Shown: positions 16,385 through 25,425, numbered from the stretch's first letter. The stretch: DNA of 64,000 nucleotides from Chitinophagaceae bacterium (GCA_016720565.1 JADKKJ010000001.1:992001-1056000), one strand, 5' to 3'. Numbers and translations are program-made. The notes: generated by a model from the letters alone, not told the origin.

Positions 16385-17395
16385 TCATTCCCCTTTTATT
16401 CTGCGTATCAATGATCCAAGAACGCGTGCATTCAAACCGCTGAATCGGCCTTTCTGGATAACAAGATCATTGCTGCCTTCTTTTCCCAGATAGTAATGGA
16501 ATACAAACGGGGCTTTCAGGTCATCCCAGCCATTCACCTGTCCAAAACGAAGGTCATTGAATACAAGGTCCTCCCCTTCTTTTTCCACAGTGTAATATCC
16601 CTGCGCGAAACGAAGCAGTCGTTGTAGGTCCTCTTCATCTTTAACCGGCTCCAGCCATTTTTCATTACGCGGGTAAAAATGAAAGTCTATCTCCTTCTTC
16701 TTATCGAATACCGATCGATAGCCGATATAATACCCGCTATCAGAAGCCGCCACGATATACCATAACCAGTTATTCAGGGCGGTGGGTGTGGTAAAATATT
16801 TTGAATAATGAATACCGGCCACTGCCAGGGAATGCCTGGCCGCCCTATCTGTTTGCCATTTGTTGGAAACACAATAGAGCAGGTAAATTGAACTGAGCAG
16901 GATCCCGAATCGTACCCAGAATATACGGCGCGGGCTTTTTTTCCGCAATACCAGCAGCATGATGAAACCGATCGCCAGCCAGACCGAAAAAAAAGGATCT
17001 GCAACAAATATCCAATTATAAGAAATGCGGGCATGACTGAATGGTTCGAACCAGCCGGTGCCATAGGAATTCATTCCATCAATAAGTACGTGTATAAGCG
17101 CGTTAACTCCAAAGAAAAGCGACCATTTCAAAAGCGAGATATTATGAGGCCGGTGCCATCTTTCCGCCACCAATCCAAGCACAGGAGCCATGAGCAGGAT
17201 AAAAAGAAATGAATGCGTGAAACCCCGGTGCGCCAGCAGGTTTTCAGCGGTCCCGTTCCATGCACCAGCCACAAAATCAATATCGGGAAGGCTTTGCGCT
17301 ACGGCACCCAGGAACATGGCCCGTTTGCCAAGTTTCTTACCGGCAAAAGCCTCCCCTATAGCGGCGCCCAGAACGATATGTGTAATAGAATCCAT
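16385..17395 (-). CDS. YdjM/DUF457-type membrane metal-dependent hydrolase
   Basis: A 336-aa membrane protein. The N-terminal two-thirds carry several helices and the family's metal-binding signatures: MDSITHIVLGAAIGE, SLPDIDF and HRGFTHSFLF, followed by HVLIDGMNSYG. These histidines and aspartates match LexA-regulated YdjM-type hydrolases. The last ~120 residues form a soluble domain rich in aromatic residues. Substrate is unknown. Its stop directly abuts the stop of the convergent PLD gene, with no intergenic space. Confidence 0.82.
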   Translation of the reverse strand: MDSITHIVLGAAIGEAFAGKKLGKRAMFLGAVAQSLPDIDFVAGAWNGTAENLLAHRGFTHSFLFILLMAPVLGLVAERWHRPHNISLLKWSLFFGVNALIHVLIDGMNSYGTGWFEPFSHARISYNWIFVADPFFSVWLAIGFIMLLVLRKKSPRRIFWVRFGILLSSIYLLYCVSNKWQTDRAARHSLAVAGIHYSKYFTTPTALNNWLWYIVAASDSGYYIGYRSVFDKKKEIDFHFYPRNEKWLEPVKDEEDLQRLLRFAQGYYTVEKEGEDLVFNDLRFGQVNGWDDLKAPFVFHYYLGKEGSNDLVIQKGRFSGLNARVLGSLIRRIKGE

Positions 17396-17515
17396 TCAGA
17401 AAGTAAAATACGCTGAGAATCCGGCCAAAACGTAAATATACCAATCAAAATCAGGTACTTCTTGGATTGTATGCGCAAAAAAAAAATAGTTGCTTTGTAA
17501 GATCATCCATTACCT

Positions 17516-17731
17516 ATGCAATTACTGATGTACATCGGCAACGACCTCATCGAGGCCATACCCGTAGAAGAAGAACGAGTCCGTATTCCCGGCTACCTTG
17601 GTCAATTCAAGCGAACGCTGAAGATCAAATACCAGGAGCTGATCAACAAATACGCTACTCCCCCGGAATTCCTGGTATCTGACATCAAAGCCCAGATACC
17701 CCCGAACCTGCAACAGGCTGCCAGAGGATAG
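17516..17731 (+). CDS. Small hypothetical protein
   Basis: A 71-aa soluble protein beginning MQLLMYIGNDLIEAIPV. Its composition (balanced charge, regular hydrophobic spacing, no low-complexity) looks like real coding sequence, and the residues YIGNDLIEAI and PGYLGQFKR resemble small uncharacterised Chitinophagaceae proteins as far as I recall. A minus-strand frame also covers the region but reads less like a protein. No partner gene is suggested: a membrane hydrolase diverges upstream and a non-coding gap follows. Confidence 0.6.
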   Translation: MQLLMYIGNDLIEAIPVEEERVRIPGYLGQFKRTLKIKYQELINKYATPPEFLVSDIKAQIPPNLQQAARG

Positions 17732-18098
17732 GCCATAGAGCAAGGAGTTATTTCCTCATCCCGGAATATTACTGTTCATGAAGGAAAATAAAACTAATGG
17801 CACAGCATATGTACCATGCATTTCTTTTTACGAACAGTAAAATCCAAATTTATGAATAGAACTATCAGAAGGAACCTGCTCCCGCATTTATTGCTTCTGA
17901 TCTGCCTGTTCTTACTTTGGAGTCAGCCCCCAATATAATTATGGGTGATTAAATCAAATACCGGGGGAATAGTAGAGCGAGTTCATATTTTTTCCGCTAT
18001 GGGTCATTTGTAAAATGATGGATCCTTCCTTAGCAGTGAGGCCATACGCTATCCTTGGATTCAACCGAAGTGCAAGGGGCAGAAGATAGGTATTCCGC
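17732..18098. other. Non-coding gap with an inverted repeat and one tiny reading frame
   Basis: About 370 bases without a convincing gene. It contains a spaced inverted repeat, 17766-17777 against 17832-17843 (11 of 12 match, core TTACTGTTC/GAACAGTAA), and a 28-codon frame at 17852-17938. The right part has no obvious structure until the promoter box of the carboxylase gene. Confidence 0.5.
17852..17938 (+). CDS. Possible 28-aa leader-like hydrophobic peptide
   Basis: ATG to TAA gives a basic N-terminus (MNRTIRR) followed by a leucine-rich hydrophobic stretch and then SQPPI. It has the shape of a signal peptide with nothing after it, so it could be a very short membrane peptide or the remains of a truncated secreted-protein gene. 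No promoter or homology evidence supports expression. Confidence 0.25.
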   Translation: MNRTIRRNLLPHLLLLICLFLLWSQPPI

Positions 18099-18106
18099 TA
18101 TCTTTG
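18099..18106 (+). promoter_or_regulatory. -7 box of the acyl-CoA carboxylase gene
   Basis: TATCTTTG fits TAnnTTTG. Transcription would begin near 18110, downstream of a GTG at 18108, which supports the ATG at 18126 as the true start. Confidence 0.5.
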
Positions 18107-18125
18107 CGTGAACAAGCAATTGCCA

Positions 18126-19778
18126 ATGAACATTGAATTTAATCGCAATGATGATCAGTATCGTCGCACGCTAAGTGAGATGCGCCAGCATTTGGAAAAG
18201 ATCGCAGAAGGCGGCGGCAAAAAAGCCATAGAAAAACAAAAAGAAAAGAACAAGCTTACTCCCAGGGAACGCATTGCCTACCTGGTAGATAAGGATAGCC
18301 CTTTTATAGAGATCGGCGCATTTGCCGGTTTTGATATGTATCCCGAACAGGGAGGCTGCCCGGCTGGTGGAACCGTGGCCGGTACCGGCTATATCAGTGG
18401 TCGCCAGTGTGTGATCATCGCCAACGATCAAACAGTAAAAGCCGGGGCCTGGTTTCCTATCACGGGCAAAAAAAATCTTCGCCTGCAGGAGATCGCAATG
18501 GAAAATCATTTGCCCATTATTTATTTAGTGGATAGCGCAGGGGTTTTTCTTCCCATGCAGGATGAGATATTTCCGGATAAAGAACATTTTGGAAGGATCT
18601 TCCGCAATAACGCGGTAATGAGTGGTATGGGAATTACACAGATCGCAGCAGTAATGGGCCCATGTGTGGCAGGAGGCGCTTATTTACCGATCATGAGCGA
18701 TGAAACATTAATGGTGGAAGGAAATGGATCCATTTATCTTGCTGGCCCCTACCTGGTGAAAGCCGCTATCGGGGAAGAAGTGGATAGTGAAACTCTTGGT
18801 GGCGCATCTACCCATACAGAGGTTAGCGGTATAGCCGATTATAAATTCAGTACCGAGCAGGCATGCATGGACCATATTAAAAAAATGATGAGCCTGATGG
18901 GTGATAAACCCCGCGCTGGTTTTGACCGGATCAAACCTATTGAACCCAAAAAGAAACCAGAAGAATTATATGGTTATTTCCCGCTTGATGGAAAACAATA
19001 CGATGTGCTGGAGATCATAGAGCGGCTGGTGGATGATTCCGAATTCGAACAATTCAAGGAAGATTATGGCAAAACCATTGTTTGTGGCTATGGTCGCATA
19101 GATGGCTGGGCCGTAGGTATAGTTGCCAACCAGCGACTGGTAGTGAAGGCAAGGCGTCCGGGTAAGCCAGGAAAATCCGAAGCACCTGAAATGCAATTGG
19201 GAGGCGTGATCTATAATGACAGTGCAGATAAAGCGGCCAGGTTCATCCTGAATTGCAACCAGAAAAAGATACCATTGGTATTCCTGCAGGATGTGAACGG
19301 ATTTATGGTAGGTTCCAGAAGCGAACACTCGGGTATCATAAAAGATGGAGCAAAAATGGTGAATGCTGTTGCTAATTCGGTAGTACCTAAGATCACTATT
19401 ATCACCGGTAATTCATTTGGAGCTGGTAATTATGCCATGTGCGGCAAAGCCTATGATCCCCGCTTCATTTATGCCTGGCCCTCGGCGCGTATCGCTGTGA
19501 TGAGCGGGGAATCAGCCGCAAAAACGCTGATGCAAATAGAGGTGGCTTCGAGAAAAGCAAAAGGCAAAGAGATCAGTGCCGAAGAGGAATCAAAACTATT
19601 CAACGAAATAAAGAACAGGTACGATAAACAAACCTCCCCATATTATGCAGCCGCGCGACTTTGGGTAGACGGCATCATCGATCCGGCTGATACACGTAAA
19701 CATATTTCAGAAGGTATAGCTGCCGCCGATCATAACCCTGATATCAAACCAATGCGCACCGGCGTTTTCCAGGTCTAA
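18126..19778 (+). CDS. Acyl-CoA carboxylase beta (carboxyltransferase) subunit
   Basis: Transfers the carboxyl group from carboxybiotin to an acyl-CoA. The 550-aa protein has the two crotonase-like halves of this family: the N-half with VDSAGVFLPMQDEIFPDKEH and MGPCVAGGAYLPIMSDE, and the C-half with FLQDVNGFMVG and TGNSFGAGNYAMCG. The phrase after VDSAG resembles methylcrotonoyl-CoA carboxylase (leucine degradation) more than propionyl-CoA carboxylase, but the substrate is inferred only. No biotin carboxylase subunit is encoded nearby. The -7 box location argues for ATG 18126 over an upstream GTG. Confidence 0.9.
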   Translation: MNIEFNRNDDQYRRTLSEMRQHLEKIAEGGGKKAIEKQKEKNKLTPRERIAYLVDKDSPFIEIGAFAGFDMYPEQGGCPAGGTVAGTGYISGRQCVIIANDQTVKAGAWFPITGKKNLRLQEIAMENHLPIIYLVDSAGVFLPMQDEIFPDKEHFGRIFRNNAVMSGMGITQIAAVMGPCVAGGAYLPIMSDETLMVEGNGSIYLAGPYLVKAAIGEEVDSETLGGASTHTEVSGIADYKFSTEQACMDHIKKMMSLMGDKPRAGFDRIKPIEPKKKPEELYGYFPLDGKQYDVLEIIERLVDDSEFEQFKEDYGKTIVCGYGRIDGWAVGIVANQRLVVKARRPGKPGKSEAPEMQLGGVIYNDSADKAARFILNCNQKKIPLVFLQDVNGFMVGSRSEHSGIIKDGAKMVNAVANSVVPKITIITGNSFGAGNYAMCGKAYDPRFIYAWPSARIAVMSGESAAKTLMQIEVASRKAKGKEISAEEESKLFNEIKNRYDKQTSPYYAAARLWVDGIIDPADTRKHISEGIAAADHNPDIKPMRTGVFQV

Positions 19779-19795
19779 ACCCCTCTACCTTCCTC

Positions 19796-20266
19796 ATGTC
19801 TTCAATCACCATGTACACCGATGGCTCATCCCGGGGAAATCCCGGGCCTGGTGGGTATGGAGTGATATTAATGAGTGGTACGCATCGAAAAGAAATATCA
19901 GGTGGTTTCCGGCTTACCACCAATAACCGTATGGAACTGATGGCTGTGATCGCCGGCTTAAAAGCATTGAAAAGAAATTCGCTGAAGGTTACCATTTATT
20001 CCGACAGCCAATATGTAGTAAAGGCCTTTTCAGAAGGATGGCTGAAGAATTGGATCCGCACAGAATTCAAGGGAGGTAAAAAAAATGCCGATCTCTGGAA
20101 GGAGTTCCATGAACTGTCAAAACTGCATCACCTAAAATTCATCTGGGTTAAAGGCCATGCCAACAACCCTAACAATAATCGTTGCGATGAACTGGCCACA
20201 GAAGCGGCCGATGGTCCCCTGTCTGCCCTGCTGGCAGACACAGGTTATGAGAACAGCATTAAATGA
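19796..20266 (+). CDS. rnhA: Ribonuclease HI
   Basis: Cleaves the RNA strand of RNA-DNA hybrids. The 156-aa protein has the complete catalytic set: Asp9 in MYTDGSSRGNPGPGG, Glu47 in NNRMELMAV, Asp70 in YSDSQYVV, His121 in VKGHANNPNNN and Asp131 in RCDELA. Length is that of single-domain bacterial RNase HI without the extra N-terminal hybrid-binding domain. It starts 17 bases after the carboxylase gene and may be cotranscribed. Its stop abuts the end of the convergent membrane-protein gene. Confidence 0.96.
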   Translation: MSSITMYTDGSSRGNPGPGGYGVILMSGTHRKEISGGFRLTTNNRMELMAVIAGLKALKRNSLKVTIYSDSQYVVKAFSEGWLKNWIRTEFKGGKKNADLWKEFHELSKLHHLKFIWVKGHANNPNNNRCDELATEAADGPLSALLADTGYENSIK

Positions 20267-20836
20267 TCAGGCCAGTTTCAACTGTAATTTCTCCCTGGTA
20301 ATATAATTGTAGCTGACCATCACCAAAGGAAGAAATACAAGCATAGCCAGGATTGAATTTCTGTAGAAGGGAAGTCCCGCTTCATAACAGGTCATCAGTC
20401 CGGAAAAAGACTTTGCGTATACTGTCTCTGTATTTGCGGTCCATACCATAAAATTAGAAACCAGGAAATACATGGCAGGTGCCGCGATCCCACCGGCTAC
20501 CAGTGAGCCAGTACTGCGGCCTTTAAATAACCAACCTATAAGCGTTGCAGAAAGCAATACCAGGTAGTTCTTCCACTGACCGCCATAAAACCCTGCATAG
20601 GCAAAAAGGTCATTTACATAAAGAATATGTATAAACAGGTCACTTACAAAAAGGGCGACCAGGGGAATCAGGAATGAACTGTCTTTACCACGCAGAATGA
20701 ACCCTGAAAATAACGCCATAGCAATGACTGGAGAGAAACCAGACCAGGCCAGGTCGGGACCGAAAAAGAATTTGCATGCAGTAGCCATCAAAACCAATAA
20801 CAGCATGAAAAAGACGGAGCGTAAATTCAGCTTCAT
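20267..20836 (-). CDS. DUF6580-type multi-pass membrane protein
   Basis: A 189-aa protein with five or six hydrophobic segments and no soluble domain: an N-terminal helix after MKLNLRSVFFM, then PVIAMALFSGFIL, a central SDLFIHILYVNDLFAY and a C-terminal helix before YNYITREKL. The pattern (FSPVIAMALFSG, SDL, Gly/Ala-rich helices) recalls the ECF-transporter S-component-like DUF6580 proteins of Bacteroidota, proposed to be small-molecule transporters. The ATG at 20836 is chosen over an upstream in-frame codon. No transport partner is adjacent. Confidence 0.7.
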   Translation of the reverse strand: MKLNLRSVFFMLLLVLMATACKFFFGPDLAWSGFSPVIAMALFSGFILRGKDSSFLIPLVALFVSDLFIHILYVNDLFAYAGFYGGQWKNYLVLLSATLIGWLFKGRSTGSLVAGGIAAPAMYFLVSNFMVWTANTETVYAKSFSGLMTCYEAGLPFYRNSILAMLVFLPLVMVSYNYITREKLQLKLA

Positions 20837-20910
20837 GTGACAATAGTTGAACAGCAAAAATAATAGAAATTCGCCTACTGTTACCACAAGTTTTTCACCG
20901 GCCCTGGTGA

Positions 20911-22026
20911 TCAGGAAGCAATGAAGATCACAGCGTTTTCCATGGCTTCCATCTGCAGGTGATGACCTTTTTTAATAAAAGCGGCGGGCGACCCGATACC
21001 AAGGATAAGCCCTTCCAGGCTGATCTTCCCCTCTGTCAGCAGAAGGATCTCATCCTTTTCAGCAAACCAATTCATTGTATCCGCTTTATTAAAATGAATG
21101 GAACGAAGGGTAAAATCCGGCACCGGTGAAAAATAGGCTTGCCCTGGTTCGCAGGCCAGGATATGTGGATAAGTAGCTTCGCATTTTACATGGCGGAGCA
21201 ATTCGGTTACATCCACATTCTTGCTGGTAAGTCCTCCCCTTAGCACATTATCCGAATTAGCCATGATCTCAACATTCTGGCCTTCGAGGTAGGCATGCGG
21301 CAAACCGGCACCCTGGAAAATACCCTCCCCTTTTTTTAAATGGACCAGGTTGAATAAATAAATGGAGAATAAACCCGCATCTGCGTGGGCACCTTCATTC
21401 ATTGCAAAGGCCCTGGCCGCCCAGAAATCAGGTTCTTCCTTATTGGCAGGTGCTGCTGCCAACAATTCATTCTTCAAAGGCAGCAGTATGTTTTCAATTT
21501 CCGGCACCGTTAAGCGCATGATGTGATGGTAAAGTCCTTCATAACCTTTCTCGGTAAATAACCTCAGGAACTGGTTTAAGAAAGAAACATTGGTAAGTAC
21601 ATCCACCATTTCTTCAGTGGGCCTGAATCCATGCAGCAACCAGAAATCAGATAGTGCCACCATCATTTCCGGCTTATGGTTAGGGTCGCGGTAATTTCGA
21701 TACGGTGCATCCAGGGGAATACCAAGCTGATTTTCCCGGTCAAACCCTTCTCTGGCCCCTTTACTATCAGGATGCACCTGTATTGACAACATATTTTTTA
21801 CATCCAGCAGTTTAAGCAGGAAGGGCAATGAAGCAGCGCGTTCAGCAAGGGGAACCCAATGGCCATTTTCCATTATGGTACTGCTGCCTGAAGGGTGCAC
21901 ACCCATCCAGTATTCAGCAAATGGCCTTCCTTCCCGGTTAACCGATCCCAGCAGATGAGGAATAAACTCCTTCCCTCCCCAATCGTAATTTTTCACCGTA
22001 CCACTTAATGGGTAAACAGCATTCAT
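20911..22026 (-). CDS. manA: Mannose-6-phosphate isomerase, class I
   Basis: Zinc enzyme that interconverts mannose-6-phosphate and fructose-6-phosphate, feeding GDP-mannose and glycan synthesis. The 371-aa sequence has the conserved start LSGTVKNYDWGGKEFIP, the zinc ligands in LSIQVHPD, the Glu of NHKPEMMVAL and the helix GAGLPHAYLEGQNVEIM. The C-terminal cupin half is complete. It is followed by the DUF6580-type gene with a 74-base gap. The divergent yraN gene starts 66 bases away. Confidence 0.94.
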   Translation of the reverse strand: MNAVYPLSGTVKNYDWGGKEFIPHLLGSVNREGRPFAEYWMGVHPSGSSTIMENGHWVPLAERAASLPFLLKLLDVKNMLSIQVHPDSKGAREGFDRENQLGIPLDAPYRNYRDPNHKPEMMVALSDFWLLHGFRPTEEMVDVLTNVSFLNQFLRLFTEKGYEGLYHHIMRLTVPEIENILLPLKNELLAAAPANKEEPDFWAARAFAMNEGAHADAGLFSIYLFNLVHLKKGEGIFQGAGLPHAYLEGQNVEIMANSDNVLRGGLTSKNVDVTELLRHVKCEATYPHILACEPGQAYFSPVPDFTLRSIHFNKADTMNWFAEKDEILLLTEGKISLEGLILGIGSPAAFIKKGHHLQMEAMENAVIFIAS

Positions 22027-22091
22027 ATCAAAATTTATATCTTGTAAAGATAGTACCCGTTTTCAATCGGTTAATAAAATGTGAGTGTGAT

Positions 22092-22475
22092 ATGGCGGAG
22101 CATAATGACCTTGGCCGGTTGGGTGAAGAACTGGCAGTGACCTGGCTAACAAATAAAGGTTACCGGATCGTAGAACGCAATTGGAAGATCGGCAATGATG
22201 AAATAGATATCATTGCATTGAAGGAAAGAGAAAATGACCGGTTCAACCGTGGAGCGTTTCTTCATTTTATAGAAGTGAAGACAAGGAAAGAATCAACCAT
22301 TGGGCATCCTGAACAAGCCGTGAACCGAAAAAAATTCAAGACCATACAAAGAGTGGCAGGCATCTACCTGAGAAGGCATCCTGGCTATGCCTGGATACAA
22401 TACGATGTACTGGCTATTACGATCTTTGTGAACCGTGAGCCAGAATACTTTTTGATCCGCGATGTGTTTCTGTAG
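22092..22475 (+). CDS. YraN family (UPF0102) putative endonuclease
   Basis: A 127-aa restriction-endonuclease-fold protein. The family's core is visible: GRLGEELAVTWLTNKGYRI, then GNDEIDIIA with the catalytic-type Asp, FIEVKTRK with the E-x-K pair, and the closing YDVLAI. Function in the cell is not settled; the fold suggests nucleic-acid cleavage or repair. The ATG at 22092 yields exactly the family's usual length; an upstream start would run into the divergent manA. Its end is one base from the stop of the convergent YkgJ-like gene. Confidence 0.9.
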   Translation: MAEHNDLGRLGEELAVTWLTNKGYRIVERNWKIGNDEIDIIALKERENDRFNRGAFLHFIEVKTRKESTIGHPEQAVNRKKFKTIQRVAGIYLRRHPGYAWIQYDVLAITIFVNREPEYFLIRDVFL

Positions 22476-22476
22476 A

Positions 22477-23004
22477 TCAGCTTTTTACAAAATCATGCTG
22501 GGACTCGTACATTTTTTCCACCAGCTTATAAGAAGCCGGACAGTATTCCACATTTTGCTTATGGATATGCACGAAATCGTGGAAGTCTTTGGCAAGATGC
22601 GGGAACCCGGAACAATCTGCCGGACGAACAGCATAGATACTGCATTTGTTATCCTTCAGATTGAGAAACTGGCAGGGGCCCTGTTTCTTATTTACCCAGT
22701 CACGATCACCACCACGGTCCTGTTTCAGCCACTTGGCGCGAAACGCATCAGGCGTCATGTCCAAATGTTTTGCAATACGATTCACATCGGTCTTGGTAAA
22801 AGTAGGGGTCATGGTCTTGCAGCAGTTCGCGCAGGAAAGGCAGTCCACTTCTTTCCATACTTTTTTCTCTGTGGCAGCTACAATTGCACCGATCCCTCTT
22901 TTAGGCCCATTCTCCAGTTTGGTAAGAAAACGACGGTACCTGGCGCGATTGGTTCGGGCAAGCGCCCGGAATGTTCGAAGATTTACTATCCTGTTTTTGG
23001 TCAT
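22477..23004 (-). CDS. YkgJ family cysteine-cluster protein
   Basis: A 175-aa protein with the cysteine pattern of the YkgJ/UPF0153 family, proposed to bind zinc or an iron-sulfur cluster: CLSCANCC (C-x2-C-x2-CC), then GPCQFLNLKDNKCSIYAVRP and ADCSGFP, and a later Cys in VEYCPASY. Very basic N-terminal 50 residues (LARTNRARYRRFLTKL) could bind nucleic acid or membrane. Its function is unknown. The ATG at 23004 is preferred over an upstream in-frame ATG at 23031, which adds nine unconserved-looking residues. Confidence 0.85.
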   Translation of the reverse strand: MTKNRIVNLRTFRALARTNRARYRRFLTKLENGPKRGIGAIVAATEKKVWKEVDCLSCANCCKTMTPTFTKTDVNRIAKHLDMTPDAFRAKWLKQDRGGDRDWVNKKQGPCQFLNLKDNKCSIYAVRPADCSGFPHLAKDFHDFVHIHKQNVEYCPASYKLVEKMYESQHDFVKS

Positions 23005-23066
23005 GCGCCGAAGATAATATAAACGATGCAAATCGGGTGCTTCTAAGTATTTTTGATCACCAATTT

Positions 23067-23726
23067 ATGACCATGAAAGCAATGTTCTTTTTATTTGCAG
23101 CAGCCCTTATCATCAGTGGACTTACATCCTGCGGTACCTCCTCAGGAAAGCCACAAAGCTTTTGCGATACTGTATGTATTAAAGACAGTATTCACTTTAA
23201 AGGCAGCCACCCCCTTAAACCCGAGGTCATCCTTTTACCTCAGGATTGCGGTATCGACAGTATCCTGTGGACTTATGATGGTATGGGGTTTTACCGCAAA
23301 GTGGACCTGGGTTACAGCAATGTGAAATTGAATCCCGCCTTTATCAGTTGTTTATTCAGGGATACCAGTTATGCATTCCTGTTATTCAATGATTGTATTA
23401 CCGGGCGTGGATACCAGGTAAAGATCCCTATTACAAAAAGTGGTAGCTATAGCAAACGCAGCAGTGGCATCAATAGTTTCGATAAGAAATTCAGTGTGGA
23501 AGAAGGTATGCTGGCCTATACTGACCGGGGAAATATTTATGTGGAAGAGATCGCCACAGGAAGGCAGGCTATGATGACCTTTGGGCAGGCAACTGAACTG
23601 GATTACGATGCCATTCATGATATCCTTGATTCGGTAAAAGTGACCAGGGATAATATTTATGTGAGGATACGGTTAAACGACAAATGGGAAGAACTACAGA
23701 AAAAGATCAAACTGGAATTGCCTTAG
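23067..23726 (+). CDS. Hypothetical lipoprotein
   Basis: A 219-aa predicted lipoprotein with no recognised family. The signal peptide (MTMKAMFFLFAAALIISGLT) ends in a lipobox SCGTSSG. The mature part starts with a Cys pair (FCDTVCIKD) and contains further Cys in PQDCGIDS, AFISCLF and NDCITGRG, so disulfides in the periplasm are likely. The C-terminal half is amphipathic with a beta-rich look. An ATG at 23073 is an alternative start. It precedes xerD by 29 bases and could share its transcript. Confidence 0.7.
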   Translation: MTMKAMFFLFAAALIISGLTSCGTSSGKPQSFCDTVCIKDSIHFKGSHPLKPEVILLPQDCGIDSILWTYDGMGFYRKVDLGYSNVKLNPAFISCLFRDTSYAFLLFNDCITGRGYQVKIPITKSGSYSKRSSGINSFDKKFSVEEGMLAYTDRGNIYVEEIATGRQAMMTFGQATELDYDAIHDILDSVKVTRDNIYVRIRLNDKWEELQKKIKLELP

Positions 23727-23755
23727 TTTTTTTCGACCAATAAAATCCGCGAAGC

Positions 23756-24655
23756 ATGTGGGAGCCGTATAAAAATGGATTCAGGGCCTATCTTCAGTTG
23801 GAGAGATCCCTGTCTTCGAATACGGTGGAGGCTTACGAACGCGACCTGGAGATCTTTACCCAATGGATGCTTTCCTCTTCATTAATGAAGGAACCATCGG
23901 CCATCACGCTCTCCGACCTGCAGCATTTCATAAAGACCATTGCAGAGATCGGTATGGCGGCGGGTTCCCAATCGCGGATCATCTCCGGCATCCGTTCATT
24001 TTACAGGTATTGTCTACTGGAGAATATAACAGCAACAGACCCCACTACCCTGCTGGAAGCGCCTAAATTGAAAAGGGCCCTGCCGGATACACTAAATGTG
24101 GAAGAGATCGACCGCATTATGAACTGCATCGACCTGAGTAAACCTGAAGGTCAGAGAAACAGGGCCATCCTGGAGACCATGTATAGCTGCGGATTAAGGG
24201 TAAGTGAGACGGTGGGCCTTCGTATCTCCCAGTTATTCCTGGATGTAGGTTTTATCCGGGTCTTAGGAAAGGGTGACAGGGAACGGCTGGTACCGATTGG
24301 TGGATCAGCGATCAAACATATACAGCTATACCGCGAACATGTAAGGAACCAGGTCAATATTAAAAAAGGACAGGAAGATTTTCTATTCCTTAACCAGCGT
24401 GGCGCAGCTTTGTCAAGGGTCATGATCTTTTATATCATTAAGAACCTGGCCCTCGAAGCGGGTATAAAAAAAACCATTTCCCCGCATACTTTCCGCCATT
24501 CATTTGCTACACATCTGGTAGAAGGAGGAGCTGACCTCAGAGCGGTGCAGGAAATGCTTGGCCACCAGAGTATCACCACTACTGAGATCTATACCCATCT
24601 GGATCGTGAATTCCTGCGGAAGACCCTGGAAGATTTCCACCCTGCCTTTAAATGA
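23756..24655 (+). CDS. xerD: Site-specific tyrosine recombinase XerD
   Basis: Resolves chromosome dimers at dif together with XerC. The 299-aa protein has the SAM-like N-terminal core-binding domain (FRAYLQLERSLSSNTVEAYE) and a catalytic domain with all six residues: Arg148 (CGLRVSE), Lys172 (GKGDRE), His244 and Arg247 (HTFRHSFATHL), His270 (LGHQSI) and the nucleophile Tyr279 (EIYTHL). Its length and lack of flanking repeats or phage genes mark it as the housekeeping enzyme, not an integrase of a mobile element. Confidence 0.93.
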   Translation: MWEPYKNGFRAYLQLERSLSSNTVEAYERDLEIFTQWMLSSSLMKEPSAITLSDLQHFIKTIAEIGMAAGSQSRIISGIRSFYRYCLLENITATDPTTLLEAPKLKRALPDTLNVEEIDRIMNCIDLSKPEGQRNRAILETMYSCGLRVSETVGLRISQLFLDVGFIRVLGKGDRERLVPIGGSAIKHIQLYREHVRNQVNIKKGQEDFLFLNQRGAALSRVMIFYIIKNLALEAGIKKTISPHTFRHSFATHLVEGGADLRAVQEMLGHQSITTTEIYTHLDREFLRKTLEDFHPAFK

Positions 24656-24661
24656 ATATCC

Positions 24662-25351
24662 TCAGATTATTTTCACCATTTGCTGGTAGATCTTACCGCT
24701 TGAACGGCTGATAAGCAGAAACCGATAATCACCGGAAGCGAGCACAGGAAGGGTGAGGTTGAATTGCTTGGCTATTTTATCCAGCCTGATCTCTTTACTG
24801 TATTGTTGTTTACCTGAAGCATCCACCAGCCGGTATTCATAATCCCCGGTTTCCAGCAATTGTATGCCCAGGGAAATATTGCCACCTGAACTTACAGCAG
24901 ATGGATAAACATAAAATCCATTGAGTGAGTCTGGAAGTTGTATATCACGTTGAATAATGATGTCGTTTGCATAAAGGCTATCCAACCCTCTGCCTGATAA
25001 TCCTGGTTTTACCAAACTGGCACTGCTGTTTTCCAGGCCTTCAATACCGGCAGCAAGTTCCAACTGGATGGAAAGGTTGGATTGGTCTTTAATGACCAGT
25101 TGTTTTTCCTCATAACCCCCACAGGCTATCCAAATGGTTGAACCGGATAAAATATTCAATTCAAATTCTCCTTTTTCATTTGCCAGTAACAGGTTTCCTT
25201 TTTTATCGGTCCTGATGGCTGCAAAGGCAACAGGTTCTGATCTTTCGTTGGTAACCTTCCCTTTTATATGGATGGTTTGAGACCATCCAAAAGCAGGGCC
25301 GGCCAATAATAAAATTAAAATGGAAAGGCGGAGGGCAGTAAGCTTGTTCAT
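24662..25351 (-). CDS. Secreted protein with carboxypeptidase-like repeat and T9SS-type C-terminal domain
   Basis: A 229-aa protein with a signal peptide (MNKLTALRLSILILLLAG...), an N-terminal carboxypeptidase-regulatory-like beta sandwich (IHIKGKVTNERSEPVAFAAI) and a C-terminal region (YPSAVSSGGNISLGIQ to RSSGKIYQQMVKII) typical of type IX secretion sorting domains. It would be exported to the cell surface or outside. Having both ends but little in between, it is an unusually short cargo. The ATG at 25351 follows a small hairpin (25362-25378); an earlier in-frame start would place residues before the signal peptide. Confidence 0.7.
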   Translation of the reverse strand: MNKLTALRLSILILLLAGPAFGWSQTIHIKGKVTNERSEPVAFAAIRTDKKGNLLLANEKGEFELNILSGSTIWIACGGYEEKQLVIKDQSNLSIQLELAAGIEGLENSSASLVKPGLSGRGLDSLYANDIIIQRDIQLPDSLNGFYVYPSAVSSGGNISLGIQLLETGDYEYRLVDASGKQQYSKEIRLDKIAKQFNLTLPVLASGDYRFLLISRSSGKIYQQMVKII

Positions 25352-25361
25352 AAATAGTAGT

Positions 25362-25378
25362 TCTGTTATTCTAACAGA
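25362..25378 (-). promoter_or_regulatory. Small hairpin in the leader of the T9SS-tailed protein gene
   Basis: TCTGTTA (25362-25368) pairs perfectly with TAACAGA (25372-25378) around three bases, ending 11 bases before the ATG. It could slow or regulate translation, or be chance. Confidence 0.3.
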
Positions 25379-25425
25379 TGCCCTTAGTATCGGCCCTGCA
25401 TAAAATGTAATGTTAAAGAAAAGGT

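Noticed and set aside
17522..17743. Minus-strand frame opposite the 71-aa protein
   Set aside because: Starts and ends without supporting signals and reads less like a protein than the plus-strand frame.
23756..24655. XerD as the integrase of a mobile element
   Set aside because: Full-length housekeeping form, no attachment repeats, tRNA or phage genes nearby.
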